Assembly: GCA_036852015.1 (NCBI GenBank)
Contig: JAANDG010000024.1
Location: forward strand, 62,001 to 126,000
Origin: Pelodera strongyloides
Taxonomy: Eukaryota > Nematoda > Chromadorea > Rhabditida > Rhabditidae
Direction: 5' to 3'
DNA: 64,000 nt
Part shown: positions 10,247 to 29,270 of the stretch, one piece after another
Position numbering within the stretch: position 1 is the first letter of the stretch
Layout: the number at the start of each line of letters is the position of its first letter
The notes under the pieces: model-generated
Seen by the model: only the letters and a program-made list of their open reading frames with translations
What the model was told of the DNA's origin: nothing
Databases searched by the model: none
Translations under genes and position numbers: made by a program

Positions 10247-13096
10247 ATGAATATTCGTAGTCTCATGAAAAATCTTAATAATGTACACCATTTTTTATCT
10301 GCTAAACATCCTGATATTTTAATTCTGGTTGAATCTTGGTTAAATAAAGATATAAGAGATTGCACTATTTTGCATACTGGGAATTACAAATTATTGCGTT
10401 TTGATAGACAGTCTAAAAAAGGTGGTGGTATTTGTCTGTATGTAAATTCATGTTTTTTATGCAAAGAACAAAAACACATGGTAAATGCAAATTTTGAACT
10501 GTGCTGCGTAGATATTGAAGATTTAGTTAATTTTCGTAAAATACGTTTTATTGTTGTATATAGACTTCCGGGTTGTACTTCTTTAGCTGATACTTCATTG
10601 TATGATGAAATTATCAATTTATCTACTTCGGGAATTGATGTTATTCTTCTTGGCGACTTTAATATTCATTTTGATTTTACAAACCCAAGTCCTACATTAG
10701 CTAAGGAAAGGGAATTCGGTGATTTTATAAACTCCCTGGGATGGTCTTTTTATGTAACAGAACCAACTCGTGATAGACGAATTATTGATCATTTATTTTG
10801 TAGTTCATCTAACCTAATAAAAAATTGTTCGGTCGAACCGCCCTTGGGCTCTTCAGATCATAATCTAATAACCTTTCAAATAAATATGACTATAGAATAT
10901 ATTAATATGCAAACACCTTTTCTTGATTTCAAGAGTGCTAATTGGCCTCGAATAAAGTCTATGCTCTCAATTGACTGGGTTACTTATTTTGGGACATACA
11001 ATACTGTTGACGATTTGGAAGAACGCTTTTCTAGTTATATACGTTCGTTGATTAGGGATTATGTTCCACTGAAGTACAGGCAATTGCCATTGACACGTTT
11101 TCCAAAATACATCAAGAATATGGTTTATCAAAAACAACGCTTGTTTAACTTGAACAAAAACTTGAAATCGGTGCACATTAGTGATTTGATAAAGGGAATA
11201 AACGCTCAACTTAGCAAATCGTTGGAAAGGTTTTATGCCTATAAGGAAAATAAAGCTTTTGAGAACAAATTTGGGAAGAAATTTTATACGTACGTAAATT
11301 CTCGTATTAAAGGTAAATCATCAATTGGTGTAATTCACAAACCACTCAATGACCAATGTGTTTATGATAGCTATGAAAAGGCAAACCTCTTAGGAAATCA
11401 GTTTGAGTCTGTATTCACGCGTGACAATGGCACTTTCCCAATGATGTATTCTAGATCAGATATCCATACTAATGCTTCACTACCGGTTATTTTTCCTCAA
11501 GACGTGTGTAAATCACTTGGTAGACTAAAAAATTCGTTTTCTTTGACATCAGACGGGATTCCTCAGTTTTTCTTGAAATTTTGTAAAGGTGAATTATCAG
11601 AACCATTGTCTTTTATTTATAATATCTCTATAGAAACTGGTAGAATGCCTAACATTTGGAGAAAATCTATCGTAACTCCTGTTCCTAAGGTTCCGAAGCC
11701 TAAATATCCAGTACACTTTAGACCTATATGTATTAACAGTGCTGTTTGTAAGACTATGGAAATGATAGTAAAACATCAATTGTACAAATATATTGAACGG
11801 TTAAATTGTATGCCAGCAGAACAATATGGGTTTATAAGGGGGAAATCTGTAGACCTACAGATGCTTGATGTACAGAAACAATGGCTCTCTTCTTATGAAA
11901 AAGGCGAATGCGTAGATGTTATATACTTAGACATTGCAAAAGCCTTTGATAAGGTGGTTCACTCAAAATTGCTATTTAAACTTCAAATTCTGGGCTTTCC
12001 TCTTCAGTTAATTCACTGGTTGTCTGATTTCTTAGCGCGTAGAACATTTCAAGTAAAAGTAAATGACTGTTTGTCTGATGAATTTAATGCTACATCTGGT
12101 GTGCCTCAAGGCTCTGTACTTGGTCCTATATTGTTTCTTTTGTATATATGTGATCTTCCCAATGTCATTCGAACTTCTCCTAACATACACATTCGCTGTT
12201 TTGCTGATGATTGTAAAATCTACTGTAGTTATCAACCATATGAAGCTTTGAGTGCCAATCTCTCGTTAGAAAAGTCGCTAGATACGTTGTCGAAGTACTG
12301 TATCGATTGGCAAATTGAGTTGGCTAGTGAAAAATGTAAGGTTCTATATATGGGAAAGAAAAACTGTAAGTATAAGTATAGTGTGAATGGAACTCAATTG
12401 GGAGTGGTTTCTTCTATGAGAGATTTGGGAATTCAGATACAAGATAATTGGCATTTTGTTGACCACATTTCTAATATATGTACGAAAAGTATGGGTGTTT
12501 GGTATGCTCTTACTAAGAGCATTAAGCAGCGAAATCCTCTGATTCTCGTAAAATCGTATAAAACTTGGGTCCGTCCTCTGTTAGAGTTTGCAAGCGTTGT
12601 CTGGAATCCGTATCTCAAAAAAGATAAACTACGTGTCGAAAAAGTGCAATCAAGAATCACTCGCATGATCTTTCAAAAATGTTACCCAAAATGCACCCTG
12701 ATCCCATCTTACTCAGACCGATTACGTAAGTTTAACCTGCTTTCATTGCAACAAAGAAGAATCCAACACGACCTTATATTCACATTCAAACTTTTGAAAG
12801 GCGAACTAGCCAACTCCTTCAGTAAATATTACGTAATGAAGCCTACTCGAGGACGATTATCGTCGTTTGAATATCATGTTCCTTTGGCAAAGCGTAACCC
12901 GTTTTATCACAGTTTCTTTCTGCGTACTGCCAGATGGCTAAACAAAATGCCACAACAATTGCTAAAGGCACATGATTCTAAAACATTTAAAAGGCTATTG
13001 AAATCGTCAGACATCACTCAAATTCTAAATAGTTTCGAAGAAAATGATATCACAGTCGGGTTTAAGGAATATACCTATATTCCAAGAACGAATTAA
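10247..13096 (+). CDS. LINE ORF2: endonuclease-reverse transcriptase
   Basis: 949 residues. The N-terminal endonuclease/exonuclease/phosphatase fold has N2 (MNIRS), E29 (LVESW), GDFN near 136 and SSDHN, which are the metal and catalytic residues of AP-type nucleases. The reverse transcriptase has FRPI, AEQYGFIRGKS, the first catalytic Asp in YLDIAKAFD, SGVPQGSVLGP, and FADD at about 652, with Phe replacing the usual Tyr of YADD as is common in CR1 types. The C-terminal part includes CTKSMGVWYALTKSI and RPLLEFASVVWNP, typical thumb and post-RT blocks. The protein nicks target DNA and primes reverse transcription from it. No in-frame stop is seen. The ATG at 10247 gives the endonuclease start directly. 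Confidence 0.93.
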   Translation: MNIRSLMKNLNNVHHFLSAKHPDILILVESWLNKDIRDCTILHTGNYKLLRFDRQSKKGGGICLYVNSCFLCKEQKHMVNANFELCCVDIEDLVNFRKIRFIVVYRLPGCTSLADTSLYDEIINLSTSGIDVILLGDFNIHFDFTNPSPTLAKEREFGDFINSLGWSFYVTEPTRDRRIIDHLFCSSSNLIKNCSVEPPLGSSDHNLITFQINMTIEYINMQTPFLDFKSANWPRIKSMLSIDWVTYFGTYNTVDDLEERFSSYIRSLIRDYVPLKYRQLPLTRFPKYIKNMVYQKQRLFNLNKNLKSVHISDLIKGINAQLSKSLERFYAYKENKAFENKFGKKFYTYVNSRIKGKSSIGVIHKPLNDQCVYDSYEKANLLGNQFESVFTRDNGTFPMMYSRSDIHTNASLPVIFPQDVCKSLGRLKNSFSLTSDGIPQFFLKFCKGELSEPLSFIYNISIETGRMPNIWRKSIVTPVPKVPKPKYPVHFRPICINSAVCKTMEMIVKHQLYKYIERLNCMPAEQYGFIRGKSVDLQMLDVQKQWLSSYEKGECVDVIYLDIAKAFDKVVHSKLLFKLQILGFPLQLIHWLSDFLARRTFQVKVNDCLSDEFNATSGVPQGSVLGPILFLLYICDLPNVIRTSPNIHIRCFADDCKIYCSYQPYEALSANLSLEKSLDTLSKYCIDWQIELASEKCKVLYMGKKNCKYKYSVNGTQLGVVSSMRDLGIQIQDNWHFVDHISNICTKSMGVWYALTKSIKQRNPLILVKSYKTWVRPLLEFASVVWNPYLKKDKLRVEKVQSRITRMIFQKCYPKCTLIPSYSDRLRKFNLLSLQQRRIQHDLIFTFKLLKGELANSFSKYYVMKPTRGRLSSFEYHVPLAKRNPFYHSFFLRTARWLNKMPQQLLKAHDSKTFKRLLKSSDITQILNSFEENDITVGFKEYTYIPRTN

Positions 13097-13811
13097 TCAT
13101 CACATTCATTTAGAAATCTTCTAAAAACGGCCATTAGAGTTTGCAGCTACATCTACATCATGGAAAAGTCACGAAGAAACCTAAATATCATATTTACTTT
13201 CACCTCTGTTATTTCGTTTCGTATCTATTTTCAACTGTTATCTACATCGAATCGTATTTGTTATGTTTATCTGCGTTCTAAAATAATTATATCAGAATCA
13301 AACATGTGCAAACATGTATGTATGGAACCAACCTCAGTGAACAATCCATGAAGCAAACTTGTATTTAATAATTTTACCTGTATCCTTGAGTAGCACGCCT
13401 GTGGCTTATCCACAAAAACTACCATGTGCGGTACATGAATTTTCGTGCATAGCGCATTCGAATTACTGCGGGTGGAGGTATATTACGGATGCTAGAAGTT
13501 GAGAAAGGTGGCTAGGTAGAAACTATTCTTAGGCATGCCGTAGTATATAGATTTATGTTATAATTCATTGTGTGTGTTATGTTATTGTTTTATTTCCTGA
13601 GGTAATGCACGAAAATTCAAAAAATCAGCTATGGCGAAACACTCAATCTTATTGGTAATTGATTTGTTGCAAGGTGTTACTCTTTTCTTATAAACGAACC
13701 TCAAGCTAATCGTTGCATGTGGCTTAATTTGCCAGCCTTCTCTTCATCATTTATATGATGCACACTTATATATTTTATATAATGTGTCAATAAATTATTA
13801 TTATTATTATA

Positions 13812-14441
13812 AAGCAGAATGCATTGCAGGAGCTGAACGGATGCTAAAAAAGGACTAGATTACGTTGCAACCCGAGCCCCGATGAGTCTCAGCGCGATAC
13901 CGGTAAGACATTTATATAATTGTTAGGCTACGGCTACATATGTAATGTAATATTCCACCGTTGCGTGCCACGTGTATGTTTGTTCTTTATTATGTACAAT
14001 TTGCACAGCAAACGGGAGGGAAAGAATTCAAATGGCAGATGTACATGCAACGGTTCGCTTGGTTTGCTTTCTTGGCTAGTCATACTAATTGCGACGATTT
14101 CAGGGTACGGTCAACCAGATGTTTGTAAGCGCGGCCTGAACCAGTCATGAAATCACGTTTGAACAAAGAAAACAACGTAGTCCGCATGGTATTCTCACCC
14201 ATAGGTGATAGGGTTTGTCTTCCCCTAGTTTACTAGCTTCCTGTTTTAGTAGAAAAACTGACTCCTTTTATTTAATTTTAACTTCCCTTATAAGCATGTG
14301 TAACGACCGTTATTGTTTTTTCGAATTCGAATGCCGATATTTCATTAATATGTACTTAACGGTCGACGTGGTTAACGACTTCTACTTAGCGGAGGTCATT
14401 TATTTGTGAATCGCTGCACTCTCATATTTAGTTTATTTAGT
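13812..14441. other. Intergenic, no gene seen
   Basis: AT-rich DNA downstream of the LINE tail. Short open frames only, with no splice-compatible chain recognised. Confidence 0.5.
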
Positions 14442-14739
14442 TATGGGGTTTCCATGTATGCGATTCGCACCTGCGAAAATGTCAAACCGCTGTCCATGTT
14501 CAAGTCATTTTACATGCATGTCAACTGCCTACCGTAACCCATGCGAATCGCACGTTTGACATGGTCCCGCAGCGAAAGTGTATCAGATCCATACTATTTG
14601 AAATAAATCCGTACTATTTTGAAATAGATCCATACTAGATCCAAAATCGCTGTGGGACCATGTCATTTACATCGACTCGAACATGGACAGCGGTTTGACA
14701 TTTTCGCAGGTGCGAATCGCAAACATGGAAACCCCATAA
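14442..14739. mobile_element. TA-flanked MITE, family 3, copy A
   Basis: Inverted ends TATGGGGTTTCCATG and CATGGAAACCCCATA extend inward through GCGATTCGCACCTGCGAAAA and AACCGCTGTCCATGTT, giving a near-perfect arm of about 60 bp. The centre has repeated GATCC(A/G)TACTATTT units. TA at both edges suggests a Tc1/mariner-type target. A related copy is at 59592-59875. Confidence 0.85.
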
Positions 14740-15309
14740 GGACTCGATAAACGTGATGCACTTTATTTCTAGCGGGATTCTCTAACTATGTTACATTCAT
14801 GTAGAGTAGGCGGCCTTAGAAATGATGTACCGTTTTCCATTATACGACCCCTCTACCTACCTTGATAACATTCTTTGATATAACCCCTCTACTTTTAGTT
14901 ACCATTTTGTCCATTATACCACTTCTACTTTTCATTTTGCTCCTGTATAGCGCTTATGTCTTCTACTTTTCCTCGATTCGTGCATTAATATCTACATGTT
15001 CGTAGTTGATCCATGTTTTTACGTCTTAGTAGGAGTTACTGAAGCACAGCTGCATATCTAGCACACTATATTTAGCACTATTTTTCTTAGATGTAGCACT
15101 ATTACTCCTTTACCAGCAGTGATGATGATTACTAAGTGCAACTTCTTTTTCACACATTATTTTCTAGTGTCAGGGACTGCTGAACCACTCGTATGTGTTA
15201 TTATATGAATAAATCATTTATTTACACGTCTTTCTTATCTAATTGGTGGTACAGAACAGCATAATGCATTATTAGGAAGGAAGGAAGCAAGGGGGACCCC
15301 TGGCAAAAG
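14740..15309. other. Intergenic, no gene seen
   Basis: AT-rich, with short imperfect repeats of CCCCTCTAC/TTCTACTTTT at about 14850-14970. No coding signal. Confidence 0.5.
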
Positions 15310-15476
15310 CGCTGAAGTTCCGCAAATTGCCGGCACTTTGCATGCACTACTGTCCGCAGTGCTGCCTGGACGGATTTCTGGCAGGCGGGCTGCGGACACG
15401 ATGGAGGCAGCCCGCTTAATTGCTGCCGCAGGACAGTGCGCGGTCCTGTCCGCAGTCCTGCCTGGCGGCCCCTGAG
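15310..15476. repeat. GC-rich repeat, inverted relative of 7901-8060
   Basis: Contains CTGTCCGCAGTGCTGCCTGG and ends CCTGGCGGCCCCTGAG, complementary to the start of the 7901 copy. It lies 210 bp upstream of the NDUFAF7 start codon, so it could overlap promoter or outron sequence. Confidence 0.6.
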
Positions 15477-15669
15477 AAATTTGAAAACCGAAGCTGCCTC
15501 CGGAAGAGAGTTTGTTTTGTCTTCATTTTTATTTTCGTTTCAATGCCAATAATTTTTTGTTGTTGCTGTGCTTCGAAAACCTTTTTTTTGTGCTTATTAT
15601 TGCCATACCCTGTCAGTAAACGTCCCTACCAGCGTGTATTGTCGGCCTTTCATTGCCATTCAAATACCA

Positions 15670-15684
15670 ACTTTCCATTTTAGA
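15670..15684 (+). promoter_or_regulatory. Probable spliced-leader acceptor of NDUFAF7
   Basis: CAACTTTCCATTTTAG ends at 15683, and the ATG starts at 15685, leaving a single base between. A cis-spliced 5' UTR exon here is possible, but this spacing is typical of trans-splicing. Confidence 0.65.
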
Positions 15685-20064
<4,380 letters not shown>

Positions 20065-20654
20065 TGGTAGTACGAAGGTTTTGTCATTGCTCATTGTAGA
20101 TGCGGTAGGTAGAATAGGATTATAGGATTTGCCTAGTTTCTTTTAATTTGTAAGTCTTAGGTAGGACATTACCTATTGAGATGAACTTATATAATTTTCC
20201 TTTATATTAGTGGATTGTTTAGTTCCTACCTTCAATGTTTCCAGAAACATTTGGAAGATGTGCCTATTTGTGCCTCCTCTTTGAATGATTAGCCGTTGAG
20301 GAAATAGTGCTAGTCCATCGATTTTATTTTCTTATGTTTTTGACTGTGTATTTGTATTATTTACAACTTTTTGTCTGTAAATAACTAAATAGTACAGTTT
20401 TTTTGTTAGTTGTATTTGTTAGTTATCTTATCGGCATCTTTTTATTTGTTATTAGCTGTGGAATTTGGTTCGTCGCAGTGGATAATGATAATAATTGTTT
20501 CGCTTTTTCCTGATAAATCTTTTTCTTTTCGATACTTCGTTCATTAATCATTAGATTGAGCGTGGTTGATTGCCAATCACATTATCTTCCTTTTCCTGAT
20601 GAAGGCCCGGCATGTTTGCTTCTTTACTCATGCTCATTAATATTGATTCAATTT

Positions 20655-20666
20655 GTTTATTTTAGA
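20655..20666 (+). promoter_or_regulatory. Probable spliced-leader acceptor of VPS29
   Basis: TGTTTATTTTAG ends at 20665, 25 nt before the ATG at 20691. It is a consensus nematode acceptor with no matching upstream exon found. Confidence 0.6.
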
Positions 20667-20690
20667 TTCGCCACGATACAGCCGAAGATT

Positions 20691-22307
20691 ATGGTTGGTC
20701 CTTTCTTTGTTCTATAAGCTTTATATTTATTTATTTATAAGCTACTTGTTTAGGGTTAGGATTGGCCCCTACCTTACTTAATTTAACACAGTCACCGAAA
20801 TATAACTTTTTTTTTGTTCAGTTAGTGCTCATCATTGGGGATTTGCATATCCCCCATCGGGAGCACTCGATCAGTGCGAAGTTCAGAAAGTTGTTAGTAC
20901 CAAACAAAATGCAGCACGTTCTATGTACTGGAAACCTCTGCGCACGAGACACCTATGACTATTTGAGGTGAGTGATTTTCGAAACTGGTGAGCGTGATGT
21001 ATGATGCCAATATGTGATTGGTACTTTACTAGTTCGTATTTCCGGCCTATATGTTTAGTTCATATTCGCAAATCAGGGTACTATCTATCTTTATCTATGG
21101 CTTCTGTTATTTCCCTTTTAACATTGGTTTATCAGATCTCTGGCGTCCGATGTTCACGTCGTACGCGGTGAATTTGATGACGAAGCGATGAAACTTCCTG
21201 ATACGAAAGTTAGTCATTTTTTTCTTTTTTTGTAACGTTCTGTCAAAATTTTGTATTAGGGTATTTGTCAAACTGTCCTCGACCTCCCTCAATTTGTAGC
21301 CGAGTAGCCGTAGCTTATGTTTGTTATGTTTTATTACGACCTAAATCATCCCTGATACAGATGAAATGTTTCTGATGAACTGTAGACGTGGGTGAATGAG
21401 TGAGAGGGAAGTGTGGTGATTGTTTTTATAGGTTCATCTTCATTCCATTTAAGGTGGTAACCGTCGGAAACTTCCGAATCGGATTGTGTCATGGGCATCA
21501 AATTGTTCCTTGGAATGATGATCGGGTATGTTATGATATTGTTTGGACAAGTAGTTTTTAGGCAGATCACGATCTGAGTCGGTTTACGTTTACCTTGAGG
21601 AGTTGTTGCCTTGGATGTGGTAAAACTATTGCGAAAGGGTGTGCTTCACAACAGATGTGGGAAGTGCTATTGGTTTTCGACATCAAAATGAAAAAAATAG
21701 TGCGTGCGTCAAGTATGAGTGTGATATTGACAATCACGTGATAAACTTAAACCGGCGCCCTATCTAGCATCCCAAACAGTTATGTCAACCTTGTAGTTTG
21801 TATACACTTGGTTGGATAAGTTAACTGTTCAGATGATGAGTATGCTTGCCCGACAACTAGACGTCGACGTGCTGGTCACCGGCCACACTCATGAGTGTCG
21901 TGTTCGGGAAGAGGACGGTCGATTCTTTGTGAATCCGGGCAGTGCCACTGGAGCCTTTTCGGTGTTTAAGAATGAGTCAGTCTCAGTCTTTTTAACATAC
22001 TATTACTATATTAAGGCATTGAGTACACACTTGATTCTAATATATTAATTATTGTTCAGTTATGCCTTAGAAGAGTGTTTTTTGGTTGTTATCTGACTTT
22101 CGTTTAATCATAGTGTTCGGGGCGAGTGTCGTAGTATATGTTGATTCATACCAGTACGTGTAATTATAGTTATGTTTCAGCACCGTAACACCATCATTTG
22201 TACTATTGGATGTTCAGCCGGAGGCTATTGTCACATATATGTACAAATTGATCGCTGACCAGGTGAAAGTGGACCGGGTGGTCTTCAAACCAAGCAAGGA
22301 ACAATAA
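20691..22307 (+). CDS. VPS29: Retromer subunit VPS29
   Basis: Six coding exons: 20691-20693 (only the ATG), 20822-20967, 21136-21208, 21454-21525, 21833-21975, 22181-22307; 187 residues, close to the 182-residue human protein. The fold is a calcineurin-like phosphoesterase: [63 protein letters not shown], and [12 protein letters not shown]. In this family the site is catalytically weak, and the protein acts as a scaffold joining VPS35 in retromer, which recycles cargo from endosomes to the Golgi and plasma membrane. The initiator ATG ends its own exon, so the second residue is encoded after intron 1. It lies about 630 bp after the NDUFAF7 stop on the same strand. Confidence 0.96.
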
Positions 22308-23104
22308 TAGGTTATGGTATGTTAAAATTTGCTGCACTCCTATGTTATTCGTTATTATCAGTCACCGGTTACTGTATTTGTACATAATGACGCGGCAGTC
22401 ACTATGGGAGATACCGAATCCCAGTTAGTTCAGGTAGTTGGTGAGCTATATATATGTAGTGTCTCCCTCTCGTTTATTTGCTGTACACTGTACCGTATTA
22501 CACCATACCATACCATACCATGTAAGCAATTTGCTGTAAAAGTTTAATACATTGTATTGAAGATTGTTTTCTTTAGTTTACATCTTGTTGATATACAGGC
22601 AATTTTTCGCATTATTCAACGTAAGGACTACATATACTGTCGGTGGAAGGTTGGTGAATTATCGTGTTTTATGTTATGTGAGCTGTGATTTATCCGATTT
22701 TCTATTTATTATTTATTGTACATTACATCTATTCCGAAATGTGTGTAAGAGAAGAGGATGGTTTTGATCTATGTGCTTGTATTATAGATAATGCTGTCAT
22801 AATAAATTATTTTACCTTTAATACCGTTTTTTTTTTAAACTAAATTATCGGTTTTCGAAACCGTGTTCGTATCGTATGTACATCCAAAATTCAAACAGTT
22901 TGTGGTTTTTTATGGTCATGCTTTGTAGTGCTTGCGTATCTTTTCTGATGAGATTGACGACTATCCGTTAGTGACCGTTAATTTCCTGTGTAGGAGTTCG
23001 CTGTCTTGTTTAGTTACAGTTACAGTTTCGTTCAGAGATCTGAGTTGCTATTTGTGGTTCTCTGTGGCGTAAACATCACGAATTTCCCGTGCACGGGTAA
23101 CTTG

Positions 23105-23117
23105 CATTACTTTCAGA
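23105..23117 (+). promoter_or_regulatory. Probable spliced-leader acceptor of the PLXDC gene
   Basis: GCATTACTTTCAG ends at 23116, followed by a 25-nt leader to the ATG at 23142. It is a strong acceptor match with no cis exon found upstream. Confidence 0.55.
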
Positions 23118-23141
23118 TCGAGGGAGTATTCATCAGCTACG

Positions 23142-27014
<3,873 letters not shown>

Positions 27015-27540
27015 GGGAGTTATATTGCGAAAACGATGAGAGCGTATGCTATGCTATGAAATATACATTTTCGCCCGTCACAGGCGAGTTATTCGTTTGT
27101 TTTGTTTATCATATTTTCTTATCATTATTTATTATGTTACAGCCCATCATTATTTATTGTATTATTATGATTACTGGGGTAGGAATTGTTTGTATACGTA
27201 TACTCGAAAATATTTTTCCGATTTCAGTATACCCAGTCGTTTGGTATTATTTGCCTTACCTTACATAGAGATTTACTTTGTTATACATTCGGATTATCCA
27301 CATATTGAGCTTTCCTTGTGTTTCATGCCAGTATCCTGTAGTACAACAAGTGTACAACTTCTTTATTAGTTTATTTATATTGTTGTTAAGTTTGGTTTAC
27401 CAGTTTTTTTCTATACTGCTGGTCCAGATGTTCATGCACATAAACTTACCTATGGAAGGCACTTCCAACTGAATTGACATAGACTTGACCTAAGGGTGTA
27501 TTCACCCGGCTCGGTGAAATACGCTCTCCTGGTTACAACG
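27015..27540. other. 3' flank of the PLXDC gene
   Basis: T-rich downstream sequence, probably 3' UTR and terminator region. No further exon recognised. Confidence 0.5.
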
Positions 27541-27551
27541 AAACTCAAGAG

Positions 27552-28100
27552 TTGCGCGCGGCAACAGTTTGGGGGTGTTTCCCGCAAAAGAATTTGATGC
27601 GCGCCGCAAAAGTTTTTTCACCGATTCTGGTTGCCGTTTTGGTGCGGGAAACACCCCCAAACTGTTGCCGAAAAGGTGCGGAAACGGTGCGGGAAAAGTA
27701 GCAACTGCAAAAAGAATGCAGCGTGTTGGATTCGAACCCTACACTCTTGTTAGATACTTTCTCTGAAAAGCGCCTTAGACCACTCGGCCACACAACACAT
27801 GTGAGACCTATGGTTTGCGGAAAAATATTAGTACAACAACTGCACTTACGGCAGATCCTCCGAGCGCTTTCAAAAACGTTGCCGAAAAGGTGCGGAAATG
27901 GTGCGGGGCGCAAGTTGCGCCCCGCACCATTTCCGCACCGTTTCCGCACCTTTTCGGGAAACACTTTGCGCGCCATTTCTATTCCGCGCGCATTTTGTTT
28001 CCCATTCCTTTGCGGCGCGCATTTTGTTTCCCGAAATGGTGCGGCGCGCAACTCATCGGCTCTCAGTGTACCGTGCCCCCTAACGAGGGCAGGTGTATCT
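27552..28100. mobile_element. Cluster of GC-rich palindromes
   Basis: First fold-back: CGGCAACAGTTTGGGGGTGT near 27559 pairs with its complement near 27640-27667. Second: 27881-27957 is a near-perfect palindrome centred on GCGCAAGTTGCGC. Third: motifs GCGGCGCGCAT and AATGGTGCGGCGCGCAACTC at 28000-28050, repeated at 29475-29520. Open frames here (up to 192 codons) are composition artefacts. Probably non-autonomous elements stacked on one another. Confidence 0.7.
27718..27797 (-). pseudogene. tRNA-like relic (Ser/Leu type) or SINE head
   Basis: The minus strand has a good A box (TGGCCGAGTGGTCTAAGG) and B box (GGTTCGAATCC), the pol III promoter elements of class II tRNAs. The T stem pairs at only two of five positions and the acceptor stem is poor, so a working tRNA is unlikely. 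It sits between two GC-rich palindromes. A tRNA-derived SINE head is the likeliest reading. Confidence 0.55.
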
Positions 28101-29270
28101 GAAGTGTAGATCTGCCTGTCCAATAAAAGGTTAAAAGAGGAGCCTGCCTCCTGTCCATGTAGAAGAACATCTGTGTTGGACTATTATTTGTTGTAATTGG
28201 TTTTATTAATTCGAGTGTATTTTGCTCCACTGTATGCTTAATTTGGTTCTAGGGTAGCGCTTCCCTCCCGGTATTAACGTTTTAACCCTCACTTTGCATA
28301 TTAATCCCATGATTGCATATTAACCCATAATTTAAGTTCCATCTCGCTTTCAGCAGCATAATCCCTATCTCTGACTAAACCTTTTGTTTACATTGATATT
28401 AGTTTTACGTATATTTTTGACATTTTGCTCAGCAACGTTGAAATATATATCAATTACACATGTATTATGACACTCAGTGTTTATTTGTTCTTTTTATAGT
28501 TTGAAATGTGTGTATACTAAATGTTAAATTGGCCTTTTATCAATCACGGTATTGTATAGTATTTGGTTTGAATGTTGAAGTTATTGACGACGTAAATTTT
28601 ATTCTTTCACATTTCTGCAAATAAAATTTGATATTCTTTCGTGGCTTATTCTTAGAGAGAACAGATTCTTTGTTAAAGTTTGTCATGCAACTAGGACTTT
28701 GATTTGCGGCAAGGGGATGTAGCTCTAACATACGAAACATTTGGATTAGTATACAGTATACAATATGGTATCTATCTTACAATAAATCACGCGATACATC
28801 TGGTGATCTGATATTCAATTATGCTCTATTGTTATATGAATTTCTGTATGATTTTCTTCATTACGTACATGATGTAATTGTTTAGAATAATATTAAAATG
28901 TCAAAATGAAATGAGAAAAGGTGTCCGTGAAGGTGGGGTACAGCCTCATCACCACTTGAATACTCGTACAATATTGTGGTCGGGTCGGTTTCGGATGAAA
29001 TACTTTCGAATCTGTAAATGTATCGTGTACAAAGTGTAGCGGATGTCAGACGCGCACCACGAAATCAAGACGTGCGCGTTATTGTACAATGTTATGTTTA
29101 TTGTTCATTGGCTTCTACATACAGCCCACAAACTATAATGTGATCACCGCTATACTGTAAGGGTCATTACTGCATTATACTGCATGATCTCAAATCCAAG
29201 GATTTGTCATTGCTGGGCTGAAAGAAAAAGCGTAAAAGTAAAGTAATCTGGAATCGCAACTTCTCCCACC
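28101..29270. other. Intergenic between convergent genes
   Basis: AT-rich sequence between the plus-strand PLXDC gene and the 3' end of the minus-strand ATPase. An AATAAAA at about 28121 could be a PLXDC polyadenylation signal, though distant. No gene recognised. Confidence 0.5.

Larger units (their letters stand above)
9205..13811 (+). mobile_element. Apparently intact non-LTR retrotransposon (CR1/Jockey-like)
   Basis: Two uninterrupted ORFs (9315-10205 and 10247-13096) are followed by about 700 bp of 3' UTR and a terminal AATAAATTATTATTATTATT tail near 13790-13811. The layout is that of CR1/Jockey-group LINEs with an apurinic-type endonuclease. The 5' boundary is not certain; the 16-bp array at 9045-9204 may belong to the element. 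The absence of stops or frameshifts suggests recent activity. A diverged tail of apparently the same family lies at 2915-3325. Confidence 0.88.

Noticed and set aside
27545..28123. 192-codon minus-strand frame and several overlapping plus-strand frames
   Set aside because: They cross palindromes and the tRNA-like relic; open only because of GC-rich composition.
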